Notes: a model not told the origin generated them from the sequence alone. Shown: positions 28,814 through 38,536, counted from the first letter of the stretch. The stretch is DNA of 64,000 nt from Saprospiraceae bacterium (GCA_019694255.1 JAIBCI010000054.1:1-64000), one strand, 5' to 3'. Numbers and translations: made by a program.

Positions 28814-29926
28814 ATGGCTCTTGTAGATATTAAAGTTCCCTCAATCGGTGAATCGGTCACGGAAGTAACCCTGGCCAGATGGATGGTCCAGGAAGGGCAA
28901 AGTGTTGTCCTGGATCAGATCTTGTGCGAATTTGAATCCGATAAGGCAACTTTCGAATTGCCCGCAGAGGTGGCCGGTAAGATCAGCCTGCTGGCAGCCG
29001 AAAAGGATGATTTAAGTGTTGGCGCGATCGTTGCGCGAATCGATACCGATGCGGTGGGAGATGTGGCGGGAGATGCAGCGAAACCAGTGCAACCAATTCA
29101 GTCACATGCCTCGCCTTTGGTGACCATTACACCACCAAAAGTTTCGATTCAGTCAGCCCCAACACCTGAAATGAAGCTTCAGGCTACCAAAGCGCCACCA
29201 GAAGAGCGATTAAGTCTTGACGAAACGCGAGGCGATCGCCGCGAAAAAATGTCCCGGATGCGCAGGACAATTTCAAGGCGTCTGGTCTCGGCCAAAAATG
29301 AGACCGCCATGTTGACGACCTTCAATGAGATGGATATGACAGCCATCAATGAACTTCGCAAGACCTACAATGATCAGTTCGTCGCCAAATACGGTGTTAA
29401 ACTCGGTTTCATGTCTTTGTTTTGCAAGGCTTGTTCAAAGATTCTGCTGGAAATGCCGGAAGTCAATGCATTTATTGACGGCGATGAGATCATCTACCAT
29501 CCTTACACCGACATCTCGGTCGCCATATCTACCCCCAACGGACTTGTGGTGCCCCCGGTCCGCAATGTCCAGGATCTCAAATTGCACGAAATCGAGTTGC
29601 AGATCAAAGAACTTGCGGAGAAGGCGCGGAATGGCAGTCTGAGCATGCAGGACATGACAGGAGGAACTTTTACCATCACCAATGGCGGCGTATTTGGCTC
29701 GCTGATGAGTACGCCCATCCTCAACGAACCGCAATCAGCTATAATCGGCATGCACGCCATCAAGGACAGGCCGGTGGCCATCGATGGAAAAATAGAGATC
29801 CGCCCCATGATGTACCTCGCTTTGTCTTACGATCACCGAATCATCGATGGAAGTACTTCTGTTACGTTTTTAGTTCGGGTCAAAACACTGCTGGAAGAAC
29901 CGATTCGATTACTTTTGGAATCTTAA
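28814..29926 (+). CDS. odhB: Dihydrolipoyllysine succinyltransferase (E2o) without an E3-binding domain
   Basis: E2 core of the 2-oxoglutarate dehydrogenase complex: transfers succinyl from the lipoyl arm to CoA. Residues 1-77 are the lipoyl domain (VKVPSIGES form at the start, lipoyl-lysine in [10 protein letters not shown]). The catalytic domain starts near 140 ([20 protein letters not shown]) and ends with [16 protein letters not shown], holding the His and Asp of the active site. Between them lies only a Pro/Ala/Thr-rich linker. The usual ~35-residue peripheral subunit-binding domain (P-S-A-R-K-L... G-T-G-K-D-G-R-I-T-K-E-D) is not there, and the protein is correspondingly short (370 residues). 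No E1 or E3 gene is adjacent. Confidence 0.93.
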   Translation: MALVDIKVPSIGESVTEVTLARWMVQEGQSVVLDQILCEFESDKATFELPAEVAGKISLLAAEKDDLSVGAIVARIDTDAVGDVAGDAAKPVQPIQSHASPLVTITPPKVSIQSAPTPEMKLQATKAPPEERLSLDETRGDRREKMSRMRRTISRRLVSAKNETAMLTTFNEMDMTAINELRKTYNDQFVAKYGVKLGFMSLFCKACSKILLEMPEVNAFIDGDEIIYHPYTDISVAISTPNGLVVPPVRNVQDLKLHEIELQIKELAEKARNGSLSMQDMTGGTFTITNGGVFGSLMSTPILNEPQSAIIGMHAIKDRPVAIDGKIEIRPMMYLALSYDHRIIDGSTSVTFLVRVKTLLEEPIRLLLES

Positions 29927-29937
29927 AGGGAATTCTT

Positions 29938-30444
29938 ATGACGGTGCAGGAGTTTTTTAATTATGTCCATGATCATCCGCAGCTGGCACTTTACTTTTAC
30001 CTGGGTGTACCCGTGCTTGCATTGATAATCTCATGGGTCAGTGAACCCCGGGGCTATCAGGAACCATGGAATTACCTGTATTCAGTTCTTGTTTACGCAG
30101 CTTGTATTCCTGGAATTTTTGCAGTGACGCTCAATATTTATTTCTTCTTCTGGGAGCGAAGGTCTGTGATGGATTCTGAAATACTGATTCAATGGATGCC
30201 CATTATTTCAATGATTGCGACATTAATTATCATCAGGCGATATGTCAGCTTTGACGCGATTCCTGGATTTGACAAATTAAGTGGACTGATGACGATTATC
30301 GCGGTAATCTTGACGATGATGTGGATTCTGGATCGCACCCACATTTATGCTTTTACCTATATGCCAATCTGGATGGTATTGGTGATTGTTGTGGGAGGAA
30401 TACTGCTGATACGCTGGTCGCTCCGCGGTATGATGCGCGCATGA
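29938..30444 (+). CDS. Hypothetical membrane protein
   Basis: A 168-residue protein with about five membrane helices (around residues 15-35, 45-70, 84-100, 112-132 and 138-160). It starts 11 bases after the odhB stop and overlaps the next gene by ATGA, so it is probably translated from the odhB transcript. Family not recognised; no charged motif suggests transport. Confidence 0.78.
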   Translation: MTVQEFFNYVHDHPQLALYFYLGVPVLALIISWVSEPRGYQEPWNYLYSVLVYAACIPGIFAVTLNIYFFFWERRSVMDSEILIQWMPIISMIATLIIIRRYVSFDAIPGFDKLSGLMTIIAVILTMMWILDRTHIYAFTYMPIWMVLVIVVGGILLIRWSLRGMMRA

Positions 30445-31685
30445 AGATAATCATCGAACACCTGATGTCGGCTTCACGGAAGATTATACGTGAATGCCCA
30501 TTGCAATTGGTGTTCTGCCTGTCGCTGATCCTGCCAGGTCAAACGACTGCAGCCATCAGAATTCCGTTTCGTTATGTGCAGAATTTTATTGTGCTTGATC
30601 TTAAACTCGAGCATGTTCTGCCGCTCAAAATGATTTTTGATACCGGTGCGGAACATCATTTGCTGTTTGATAAAAAACACACAGACCTCATCAGCAATGC
30701 TTACCTGCGCGAAGTCCGCGTGATGGGTTCTGATCTTCAACAGGAAATTCCCGCACTGCTGACCACATCTTTAGACCTGGGCTTAACGGACCGACAGCAC
30801 CGCAATGCGCAATTTGTGGTCTTGCTGGAACAAATCGGTTCTGTCAGTGAAATGCTCGGCGAACAGATTGATGGCATCTTATCGGCATCCATTTTTGCGG
30901 ACAATGTCTTCGAAATAAATTACAAGCATCATTACATCCAGATTTATGAGGGACTGCCGTCGCCTAAAAAGCTTTTGGGATTCGGTCGGTGCTCTTTGCA
31001 GATTTATAAGAATAAACCTTTTGTCAACAGCAATCTGACCATTGCCAGGGGAACGGATCCCGTCGCGCTCAACCTGCTCATCGACACAGGTGCAGGCATT
31101 TCTGTACTGTTGTATAAGTCAACACAGTCAACGCTTTCGCTGCCGGATAGCCTGATACCGGGCAAGTTGGGTTCGGGTCTGGGTGGCCTCCTCAATGGAT
31201 TCCTGGCTCGCACCGAAAAACTGGACTTCTGCAATACATCCTTTGATAAAGTCATCACCAGCTTTCAGGAAATCAATACGGAGTACAGTGAACGAGAGAG
31301 CCGGTTCAAGCAGGGACTGATTGGCAACCAGGTGCTGGAGAAGTACACACTGATGCTGGATTATATGCACTCAACATTATACTGGAAGCAGAGTACGCCT
31401 GACCGTACAATCCGTACAGATCGCAGTGGAATGACGCTGGTCGCCGGCGGATATGAATTCAATCAGTTTACGGTCGCCCACATATTGCCCGGAAGTCCGG
31501 CCGACCGGATGGGTATAACAACCGGCGATCGTATTCTTTCGGTCAATCGTTGGCCTGCCGGCTGGCTCAACCTGAGGCAGATACAACGAAGACTGAGTCG
31601 TACCGGTGACCAGAAGGTTCGTCTCAGGATCAGTCATGAAGGACATAAGAAGACCCTGGTGCTGTCGCTCAAAGATGTAATTTAA
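30441..31685 (+). CDS. Retropepsin-like aspartyl protease with PDZ domain
   Basis: A 414-residue exported or anchored protease. The start at 30441 overlaps the previous stop (ATGA); longer reading frames upstream lie inside that gene. An N-terminal hydrophobic segment (QLVFCLSLILPGQTTA) is followed by two retropepsin-like half-domains, each with an aspartate motif: MIFDTGAEHHLLF (about residue 68) and LLIDTGAGISVLLY (about 215). A PDZ domain closes the protein (ILPGSPADRMGITTGDRILSVN, first 20 of which carry the carboxylate loop). Both catalytic Asp residues lie in one chain, so it can act as a monomer. It is translationally coupled to the membrane protein before it. Confidence 0.88.
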   Translation: MKIIIEHLMSASRKIIRECPLQLVFCLSLILPGQTTAAIRIPFRYVQNFIVLDLKLEHVLPLKMIFDTGAEHHLLFDKKHTDLISNAYLREVRVMGSDLQQEIPALLTTSLDLGLTDRQHRNAQFVVLLEQIGSVSEMLGEQIDGILSASIFADNVFEINYKHHYIQIYEGLPSPKKLLGFGRCSLQIYKNKPFVNSNLTIARGTDPVALNLLIDTGAGISVLLYKSTQSTLSLPDSLIPGKLGSGLGGLLNGFLARTEKLDFCNTSFDKVITSFQEINTEYSERESRFKQGLIGNQVLEKYTLMLDYMHSTLYWKQSTPDRTIRTDRSGMTLVAGGYEFNQFTVAHILPGSPADRMGITTGDRILSVNRWPAGWLNLRQIQRRLSRTGDQKVRLRISHEGHKKTLVLSLKDVI

Positions 31686-31910
31686 TTATATAATTGTTAT
31701 TTATATTTATAAAATAATGATTTATTTTATAATACATATTTAATAATATAATATATTAATAACTCCTATCCAACCGGTCACTCTCAGGTACTGGAGACTG
31801 GCATCCCAAACGGCATGATCTATTGATGGAATAGATTGAATAATGGCTGAAAGTCATACAGTTGGGAAATTTTATTGACAAAAAACCTTCAACTTTTGTC
31901 CATCCTGTGT

Positions 31911-31918
31911 TACCTTTG
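31911..31918 (+). promoter_or_regulatory. -7 box in front of rplU
   Basis: TACCTTTG at 31911-31918 is an exact -7 match for Bacteroidota promoters, 20 bases ahead of the rplU start. No good -33 box lies at the usual 19-22 base spacing (the nearest TTTG, 31895-31898, is 12 bases away). An extremely AT-rich tract (31681-31760) lies further upstream. Confidence 0.42.
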
Positions 31919-31938
31919 CGACCCTTATTCTAAAAATC

Positions 31939-32247
31939 ATGTTAGCGATCGTTAATATTCAGGGACAGCAGTTTAAAGTCAGCGCAGGTCAGAAGATCTA
32001 TGTCCATCAGCTTCCGGCTTCCGAAGGAGACAAACTCACTTTCGACGAAGTATTGCTGCTTGACGATGGTGCTGTGCGGATTGGCAGTCCTTCCATTGAA
32101 GGCGCCTCCGTGAGCGCTACCGTGCTGAACCACCAGAAAGGAGACAAAGTAATCGTCTACAAGAAAAAAAGAAGAAAAGGCCTGGAAAAAAAGAATGGTC
32201 ACCGACAGTCATTCACCAGGATCAGCATCGATTCAATTAACGCATAA
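31939..32247 (+). CDS. rplU: 50S ribosomal protein L21
   Basis: 102-residue ribosomal protein L21. It begins MLAIVNIQGQQFKVSAGQKI and has the basic tail KVIVYKKKRRKGLEKKNGHRQ that binds 23S rRNA. Full length for the family. It is followed after 18 bases by rpmA, the conserved rplU-rpmA order. Confidence 0.97.
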   Translation: MLAIVNIQGQQFKVSAGQKIYVHQLPASEGDKLTFDEVLLLDDGAVRIGSPSIEGASVSATVLNHQKGDKVIVYKKKRRKGLEKKNGHRQSFTRISIDSINA

Positions 32248-32265
32248 GCATATAATTCTCAGACC

Positions 32266-32514
32266 ATGGCACATAAAAAAGGGGAAGGTAGTACGAGTAA
32301 CGGCCGCGACAGTAACAGCAAAAGGCTTGGTGTCAAATTATTCGGCGGTCAGAGAGCCATCGCGGGCAACATTATCGTCCGCCAGAAAGGTACCAAGTTT
32401 CACCCCGGCAAAAATGTCGGTGTGGGCAAAGACTGGACACTGTTTGCTTTGACAGACGGCACGGTAAAATTTACCAAGACCGTGGACGACCGGAAATACG
32501 TCCATATCATCTAA
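32266..32514 (+). CDS. rpmA: 50S ribosomal protein L27
   Basis: 82-residue ribosomal protein L27. The start [20 protein letters not shown] is the conserved N-terminal arm that reaches the peptidyl transferase centre, followed by [22 protein letters not shown] and [12 protein letters not shown]. It begins with mature-type MAHKKG, without the cleaved leader found in some Firmicutes. Confidence 0.97.
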   Translation: MAHKKGEGSTSNGRDSNSKRLGVKLFGGQRAIAGNIIVRQKGTKFHPGKNVGVGKDWTLFALTDGTVKFTKTVDDRKYVHII

Positions 32515-32568
32515 TCTTTTTCTAATTCAATTTATTCGAACCAAGCAGGGCAGCTTGTCCTGAATGGA

Positions 32569-33288
32569 CTATTGCAATCTTCTCAGATTCTTTTCATCTG
32601 ACCACCCTGTTTCATAACCTTGTGTGCGAACTTTGAGCCATTGGCCGATACGGTCCAGAATCAGCACTTCTTCGCCGGCCCTGAACCCATATTTTTTTTC
32701 ACTCGCCTCATCCGGTGAGATGTAAAGCCCCGTGTCAGCAGTCATGACGATAGCCTTTGGTGTATTGTGTGATACGTATTGCTGATACAATGCGACGGCA
32801 ACAATAAGCGACAGCGCTGTCAGTACCTGACCTGCCGCTCGGCGAACCAATGCCATGGACCGAAACCAGAGCCATAGACCAGATAGTGCGAATGACAGAT
32901 AAAAGACCATAAGGATCCACTGCGGTATTCGACTGAGCAGGCGATCGGCAAATCGCCCGAACTGCCAACCCGGCAGCTCCCATTGCTCGATGCCCGCTGC
33001 CTTTTCAGCCACCGCCAGGTTATTCGAGGCGGGAGCAAGTCCCGGGTGAAGGATGAGCGCCTTTTTAAAGTAATAGATAGCTTCTGCGACCTGCGCTTGT
33101 TCGTAATGTAGATAACCAAGATTGTAACAAGCTGAGGCATCACCCTGATCGCACAGTGACAAGAATGCTATTTGCGCCTTATCCTTCTCACCCTGCTGAC
33201 TGAACTTCAGGGCTTCGTCAAAACTTTGTGCGCCGGCGAAGCCAGACCAAAGGACGATGAGCACATAGATGAACAGAAAGTGTTTCAT
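32569..33288 (-). CDS. BatE-like TPR/SH3 protein
   Basis: A 239-residue envelope protein starting at MKHFLFIYV (33288), where a signal peptide begins; its ATG overlaps the TGA of the preceding ostA-like gene. Residues about 20-115 hold two TPR-like units (ACYNLGYLHYEQAQVAEAIY, FKKALILHPG), then come two membrane helices, and a C-terminal SH3-like domain (GLYISPDEASEKKYGFRAGE, LKVRTQGYETGW). This layout is that of BatE from the Bacteroidota aerotolerance operon, but no BatA-D genes are adjacent. Coupling to the OstA-like gene suggests an envelope role. Confidence 0.82.
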   Translation of the reverse strand: MKHFLFIYVLIVLWSGFAGAQSFDEALKFSQQGEKDKAQIAFLSLCDQGDASACYNLGYLHYEQAQVAEAIYYFKKALILHPGLAPASNNLAVAEKAAGIEQWELPGWQFGRFADRLLSRIPQWILMVFYLSFALSGLWLWFRSMALVRRAAGQVLTALSLIVAVALYQQYVSHNTPKAIVMTADTGLYISPDEASEKKYGFRAGEEVLILDRIGQWLKVRTQGYETGWSDEKNLRRLQ

Positions 33289-35075
33289 TGAAAGAGGTCT
33301 TCGAAGGTTAGCGGTTTTTCGGACGATCGCGGCGCAAAGCCCTCCAGTCGTTTGTCCTTGCCGGAACCCGTCGGTATCAGATTGCCCGTCGGCTTGGTAT
33401 AAAAGTGAATATTGTCGATCTTCTGATTCTTCAAAAAATTGATCCGCATACTGCTGCATTGAATATAATTCATGCCGATGTAGTCTCTGCCATCGTCCTG
33501 CACAAAATAGATTGTCTCGGCATTGCCGGTGACATCCGTATAGTTGATCTTGCGCCCGTTGAAATAGGCGTAGATGGTTCGCCCCTTGACCTGATTGTTC
33601 AAGGTGGTCAGGGATTCTGTGAGGATGAAAGCATGTTGCAGTAGATGCACCTGATCCAGCGCTTTGTTTTTCATAAACATCCTGATGGTGTCACCGGTAA
33701 ATTGGGTCGTATCCGACCACAATACAGGATTAACATGCATCGTAAAGGATGAATCACGTCCGCTGTAGAAGAGTGAATCACACAAACCTTGTAATTGTTT
33801 GCTCCAGATGCGTACATCCCGGCGGGCAATCATGATCTGAAAACTGTCGGTGCCATCCACGACCTGTTCTGAAAAAATTTCTTCTGCGGTAAGATAGAGC
33901 GTATCGTTGTCCATCGGCGTGGCGATATACTTGCGCATGCCGATCGGTTCAAATCGTTTGGTTTTCTTGTTATAGCTGAAAGTGTCGCAGTGGATCTCCC
34001 ATCCGGACTGTGTATCCCGCACCACCACATCCCCGTAGGCATATCCCAGATCCTGGTTACCCTTGTAATCTATGCGCTGTGCTTCGATGTCCTGCTTGCC
34101 TTCTTTGAGATGTGTTCTGCCGCTCACCTGCAAAGAGCGGTCAAGGCGGTTATAGAGTATCCGGTCGCCGCTGATCTTTCGCTCTTCATCGCGGTAGTCT
34201 GCATGACCGAGTATACGTATGCTGTGGTCAATGTCATTCATGATGATGGTATCACCGTGTGCTTCCGTGGTACTGTCGCGAATGACCGCATCTTGCAGCA
34301 GTGTGGTGATTTTATTTTTTTCATCGTGAATGATGGTTTGCGCTTCGGCGGATTCATCGCGCTCGGTGTACACTGGATTCTTGTCAAAGTAGGCGAGACT
34401 TTGGGTGATGTCATAGTAACCCTGTTCGCAATAGACGGACAGCTCATTCTGCAGGATGCGGGTGGGCGCCAGAAAGACCACCTTGTTTTGTTTGGAATCA
34501 AACTGGATGGTATCGGCCTGTACGTTCATTCCGTCATCGAGGATGATGTTGACGCTGTCTTTAAAAAAAGCCTGTTCCGTGCGTGCGTTATACCATGCTT
34601 TCTTGCTCTGCATGCGCGTGCTGTCCTGAATCAGCAGTCCACCGGTCTGATAGCTGGCGATTCTCTTTTTGAGATCGTAGAATAACTTATCGGTAAATAA
34701 CTGCCGGCCGTGATGGTTGAGCGTGACATTCTGTACCAGTTCGGCCTTGAGTTTGGCCCCATCATAATTGAGCGTATCGCCGAAGATCTGCAGGCTGTCC
34801 CCTTCGACAATGCGGACATGGCCCAGCGCCCTGACTGTTAGTCCCGTGATGGCCGCCGAATCGCAGAAGAGGTAGGTGTTCTTGTGGCGGATCACGACGT
34901 CCTGACGGAGATACTGATACTCCAGCTCGCCCTTTTTCTCAAAATCCAGAAATTCCGCATGGATGATGTAAATCCTGTTCTTGCTGGTATCCTGTGTCTG
35001 CGCCGACAGCTTACTTGCGGTCAGCAGCATTATGCTGATCAGGCATAACAATCGTATATATACAGAACAATGCAT
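33285..35075 (-). CDS. OstA-like protein (LPS-transport family, LptA/LptD N-domain repeats)
   Basis: A 596-residue exported protein with a signal peptide (1-25, ending LSAQ). It is built of repeated OstA/LptA beta-jellyroll units: successive strands such as DVVIRHKNTYLFCDSA, NVTLNHHGRQLFTDKLFYDL, INLDD-like stretches with QADTIQFDSKQNKV and DIEAQRIDYKGNQD. Such proteins form the periplasmic bridge carrying lipopolysaccharide from the LptB2FG pump to LptD. The Bacteroidota form is larger than LptA (about 180 residues) and lacks the LptD barrel. lptB is elsewhere in the window (41562). Confidence 0.88.
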   Translation of the reverse strand: MHCSVYIRLLCLISIMLLTASKLSAQTQDTSKNRIYIIHAEFLDFEKKGELEYQYLRQDVVIRHKNTYLFCDSAAITGLTVRALGHVRIVEGDSLQIFGDTLNYDGAKLKAELVQNVTLNHHGRQLFTDKLFYDLKKRIASYQTGGLLIQDSTRMQSKKAWYNARTEQAFFKDSVNIILDDGMNVQADTIQFDSKQNKVVFLAPTRILQNELSVYCEQGYYDITQSLAYFDKNPVYTERDESAEAQTIIHDEKNKITTLLQDAVIRDSTTEAHGDTIIMNDIDHSIRILGHADYRDEERKISGDRILYNRLDRSLQVSGRTHLKEGKQDIEAQRIDYKGNQDLGYAYGDVVVRDTQSGWEIHCDTFSYNKKTKRFEPIGMRKYIATPMDNDTLYLTAEEIFSEQVVDGTDSFQIMIARRDVRIWSKQLQGLCDSLFYSGRDSSFTMHVNPVLWSDTTQFTGDTIRMFMKNKALDQVHLLQHAFILTESLTTLNNQVKGRTIYAYFNGRKINYTDVTGNAETIYFVQDDGRDYIGMNYIQCSSMRINFLKNQKIDNIHFYTKPTGNLIPTGSGKDKRLEGFAPRSSEKPLTFEDLFQ

Positions 35076-36199
35076 CGCAATAGCTAACTGAACCTTCCGG
35101 GTTTTGGTTTAGACAAATTGTAATTTAAGGTAAAATTAAGGACAATTAACTTGTGAAAATCTGACAGTTGGTTGGGAGCATTGTTCATTGCTGCACGTGG
35201 GTTGGAAGAGAAGAGCAGGTTTTATATGTTATTTTATTTAACTTAGGGCAGATTTAAATTAAGAGTGACCTATGCTGAACGTACGCAAGTTTATTACCTG
35301 ATTCTGTAAGCCAGTGTTGAAATCTTTTTTTTATATTGCCCATTTTATTCAATTCGACTTTAATATGAATACGAGATTACAGAGCGAATTTGATTAGGAA
35401 TATATTTTTTAACTTTTCAAATTGTGGCGGGGGAAAATAATTTTCATTGATATTTAATTAAGATATCAGCATTGAAATTTCAGATTATAGCCATCAAAAT
35501 TATGTACTACTATAATAAGTTTATTTTTAATCTTGAATATTGTAACGTCAGTATAATGAAAAGAAATTTGTCAAAGCTAATTTAGATTTTCAGGATGTAA
35601 TATGAAGAATGATTTTAAAGGAATGCTTGTTTCAACTGAAAGCGTATGCAATGGAGTGTTGTAAAGATTTGCAATTACCGCTAGAAGCCCAATTGAAATG
35701 GCGAAATGCAATGATGGACCCATTAGAATCATGCTATTCAACTTATTTCACGCATTTAAAAGTAAAAAAATGGCATATATTCATTAGAATCCTGTGAGAG
35801 CTGCCTGGATTGAAAAAGCAGATTCCTGGATATAAGGCAGCCAGCGAAATTATAGCGGATTAGATAATTTATTGGATGTTGGTATAATGGATATTTAACA
35901 TGGTGTGACACAATCAAATTAGAGATTTTAATATACTCGAACGTAGGCCGGAGCCAGTGCTTAGCGAAGAAACTTAGGCTGGAGCCTGCGCTTAGCATGG
36001 GTAATTTGTATGACACCAGTATAAGTAAACCACAAGTAAAGATGGTTTGATTTAGTACAGCCACAAGTTTCACGTTAAAGCGTGACAGGTGAAAGCTGGC
36101 GCCAGCAATGGACAAATAGTTGTTATTGACTATAAATGGTTCATCTTCGAACTGAATGCCCAAAAGTTTGTTTGAAGTTCATCGATTGTCAAAAACCAC
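35076..36199. other. 1.1 kb intergenic region with degenerate repeats
   Basis: No gene is supported. The first 800 bases are AT-rich, and short open frames here (35609-35797 and 35756-36163) have no domain or signal peptide. Two imperfect copies of a ~30-base unit lie at 35941-35970 and 35972-36001 (shared core TTAGGC-GGAGCC-G-GCTTAGC), followed by a perfect 12-base palindrome GCTGGCGCCAGC at 36095-36106. This may be an IS relic or an unrecognised repeat family. Confidence 0.45.
35941..36001. repeat. Tandem imperfect 30-base repeat
   Basis: Copy 1 at 35941-35970 and copy 2 at 35972-36001 differ at a few positions and share TAGGC(C/T)GGAGCC and GCTTAGC. Each contains the inverted pair GGC...GCC, so it could fold as a small hairpin. 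No third copy was found nearby. Confidence 0.6.
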
Positions 36200-37195
36200 A
36201 TGTCCAGCCGTAAAGAAGATCATATCAGCCTGGCGCTGCAGTCCGGAACCCCGGCCGCGGGTCTAGACCGTCGGTTTGATTACGATCCGGTCCATGGCAT
36301 TCATCCTCGTGAAGATGCCCGTTGGCCCGTGGGTTTTGCCGGATTTGCTTTGGACTATCCTGTCTGGATCTCAAGCATGACGGGTGGAGCCGTCAGGGCG
36401 GGGGACATTAACAGCAGACTGGCACAATTGTGTGGCAAGTACAAACTCGGTATGGGCCTCGGATCTTGTCGCAAGATCATCGAAGATCCTGCCTGCGCAG
36501 GTGATTTTCAGGTGCGGAAATATATGGGCGCCCAGCCTTTGTTTGCCAACCTGGGTATTGCGCAATGCGCCCAGTGGCTGCAGGAAGGCAGGGATGACCA
36601 TATCAAGACCATCATGGATGTCTGTGAAGCTGACGGTCTGATCATTCACCTGAATCCGCTGCAGGAATACATGCAGCCCGAAGGGGATCGCTTCCGCCAA
36701 TCGCCTCTGGTGACGCTGCTGCATCTCCGCGAAAAATTCAGTTTTCCAATGATCGTCAAGGAGGTGGGCCAGGGGATCAGCCGGCGCGGTCTCGAAGCGC
36801 TGATGAAGCTTGACCTCGCCGCCATCGAATTTGGCGCCTTCGGAGGTACCAATTTTGCCTTGCTCGAATTGCTGCGCGATGACGAACAGAAGCTGGCTGC
36901 ATTTGAACCCATGGCGCGGGTGGGTCACAGTGCAGAAGAGATGGTCCACTATACCAATGCGATCATAGCCGAAGATCAAGCGCTATCCTGCCGCAATATC
37001 ATCATTTCGGGCGGTGTCAGCCATTTTCTGGATGCTTATTACCTGCTGAGCCTGTCGCGCGCCAATGCCCTGTATGGGATGGCTTCGGCCTGGCTTAAAC
37101 ACGCCATCCATTCATACGAAGAACTCGATCACTTTTTTACACAGCAGATGCAGGGACTGATGCTGGCCAAAGCATTTTTGCGCATCAGGGAGTAA
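36200..37195 (+). CDS. fni: Type 2 isopentenyl-diphosphate delta-isomerase
   Basis: A 331-residue FMN-dependent enzyme that interconverts isopentenyl and dimethylallyl diphosphate. RKEDHI near the N-terminus, SSMTGG (about 56-61), HLNPLQE (about 151-157) and IVKEVGQGIS (about 184-193) are the characteristic FMN and substrate motifs, followed by IEFGAFGGTNF (208-218) and ISGGV. It is unrelated to the type 1 enzyme. It ends 2 bases before the HMG-CoA reductase gene, so the two form an isoprenoid operon. The region is GC-rich compared with the window as a whole. Confidence 0.94.
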   Translation: MSSRKEDHISLALQSGTPAAGLDRRFDYDPVHGIHPREDARWPVGFAGFALDYPVWISSMTGGAVRAGDINSRLAQLCGKYKLGMGLGSCRKIIEDPACAGDFQVRKYMGAQPLFANLGIAQCAQWLQEGRDDHIKTIMDVCEADGLIIHLNPLQEYMQPEGDRFRQSPLVTLLHLREKFSFPMIVKEVGQGISRRGLEALMKLDLAAIEFGAFGGTNFALLELLRDDEQKLAAFEPMARVGHSAEEMVHYTNAIIAEDQALSCRNIIISGGVSHFLDAYYLLSLSRANALYGMASAWLKHAIHSYEELDHFFTQQMQGLMLAKAFLRIRE

Positions 37196-37197
37196 TT

Positions 37198-38532
37198 ATG
37201 GATAGCAAAGCGAGATCTAAGAGTATTGTCGGTTTTTCAAAGCTCAATAAGCGCGGTAAGATCAAGTGGATTGTGGAAAATTTTTTCCGCGACCCGGAGA
37301 ATGTGATGCACGAGCTGATGAGTTACTGGCACCGCAACGAAGACCAGCAGAAAGTTCTCGACGGCTTTTCAGAAAACACGATCACGAATTTTCCAATGCC
37401 CTTTTCTGTCGCACCCAATGTGGTGGTCAATGGCAAGACCTACTGTGTGCCGATGGTGATCGAAGAGAGCAGTGTCGTGGCTGCAGCATCTTCTGCAGCG
37501 AAGTTCTGGATGGACCGCGGCGGGGTGCGAGCCGAGGTACTGGGTACACGCAAACTCGGACAGGTGCATTTCAACTGGGACGGCCCGGCGTCGATGTTGC
37601 GCGCGTGGCTTCCGGAGATAGAGCGCCGCTTGCGTCAGGAGGCGGCAGACATTGTCGCCAATATGGAAAAAAGAGGTGGTGGTATTAAAGAAATAGAACT
37701 TGTTACAATCAGTACATTCGAGCGCTATTATCAGCTGAGGGTGGGCTTTGAAACCTGCGACAGCATGGGCGCCAATTTTATCAATACCTGCCTTGAATCC
37801 TTTGCCAAAAGCCTGGATGGTTTTTTTGCCGGATCCGCGTTGGTGCCGGAACATCTGCGCAGCGTGGAGGTCATCATGTCCATCCTGTCGAATTATACGC
37901 CGGAATGTCTGGTGCGCGCGCGCGTGGAATGCCCGGTAGAAGCCCTTGGACCTGTCGGAGAGATGAGCGCCGAAGAATTTGCCTGGCGCATGAATACCGC
38001 TGTTGAAATTGCCCAGAGAGATCCATACCGTGCCGTGACACACAACAAAGGAATCCTCAATGGCGTAGATGCAGTCGTCATTGCTACAGGTAATGATTTC
38101 CGGGCAGTGGAAGCCTGCTGCCACGCTTTTGCAGCGAAGGATGGGCAATACCGGGGACTCAGCACCTGCAGTATAAACAACGGAATTTTTCAGTTTGCAG
38201 TAGAACTTCCGCTGGCATTGGGAACCATCGGAGGGCTGACCAGTCTGCATCCCATGGCGAAGCGATCACTGGAATTACTCGAACAGCCGGATGCGGAAGA
38301 ATTGATGCAAATTACTGCAGCAACAGGATTATTGCAAAATTTCGCAGCGGTCCGATCCCTGGTAACAACCGGAATTCAAAAAGGGCATATGAAGATGCAC
38401 CTGCACAATATTCTGCACCAGCTCGGTGCAAGTGAAGATCAAAAAAATCGCGCAGACGAATTTTTTAATAACAGGACCGTAAGTTATAACGCCGTAAGGG
38501 ATTTTCTCGCGGAGCATCCGCCAGCCGAATAG
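37198..38532 (+). CDS. mvaA: Hydroxymethylglutaryl-CoA reductase, class II type
   Basis: A 444-residue HMG-CoA reductase that makes (or in some bacteria consumes) mevalonate. Catalytic residues are visible: Glu59 in SENTITNFP, Lys284 in THNKGILNG, Asp300 in ATGNDFRAV and His397 in KGHMKMHLH. Length, the soluble N-terminus and these motif forms place it in class II (bacterial). With fni directly upstream and mevalonate kinase in the window, a biosynthetic role is likelier than mevalonate breakdown. Codon composition drops from GC-rich to AT-rich in the last ~250 bases. Confidence 0.95.
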   Translation: MDSKARSKSIVGFSKLNKRGKIKWIVENFFRDPENVMHELMSYWHRNEDQQKVLDGFSENTITNFPMPFSVAPNVVVNGKTYCVPMVIEESSVVAAASSAAKFWMDRGGVRAEVLGTRKLGQVHFNWDGPASMLRAWLPEIERRLRQEAADIVANMEKRGGGIKEIELVTISTFERYYQLRVGFETCDSMGANFINTCLESFAKSLDGFFAGSALVPEHLRSVEVIMSILSNYTPECLVRARVECPVEALGPVGEMSAEEFAWRMNTAVEIAQRDPYRAVTHNKGILNGVDAVVIATGNDFRAVEACCHAFAAKDGQYRGLSTCSINNGIFQFAVELPLALGTIGGLTSLHPMAKRSLELLEQPDAEELMQITAATGLLQNFAAVRSLVTTGIQKGHMKMHLHNILHQLGASEDQKNRADEFFNNRTVSYNAVRDFLAEHPPAE

Positions 38533-38536
38533 CGGC

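Noticed and set aside
30321..30440. Earlier start for the aspartyl protease
   Set aside because: It lies within the preceding membrane protein gene; the ATGA overlap at 30441 gives a proper signal segment.
35756..36163. 135-codon minus-strand frame in the 1.1 kb gap
   Set aside because: It runs through the degenerate repeats and the palindrome, with no recognisable protein features.
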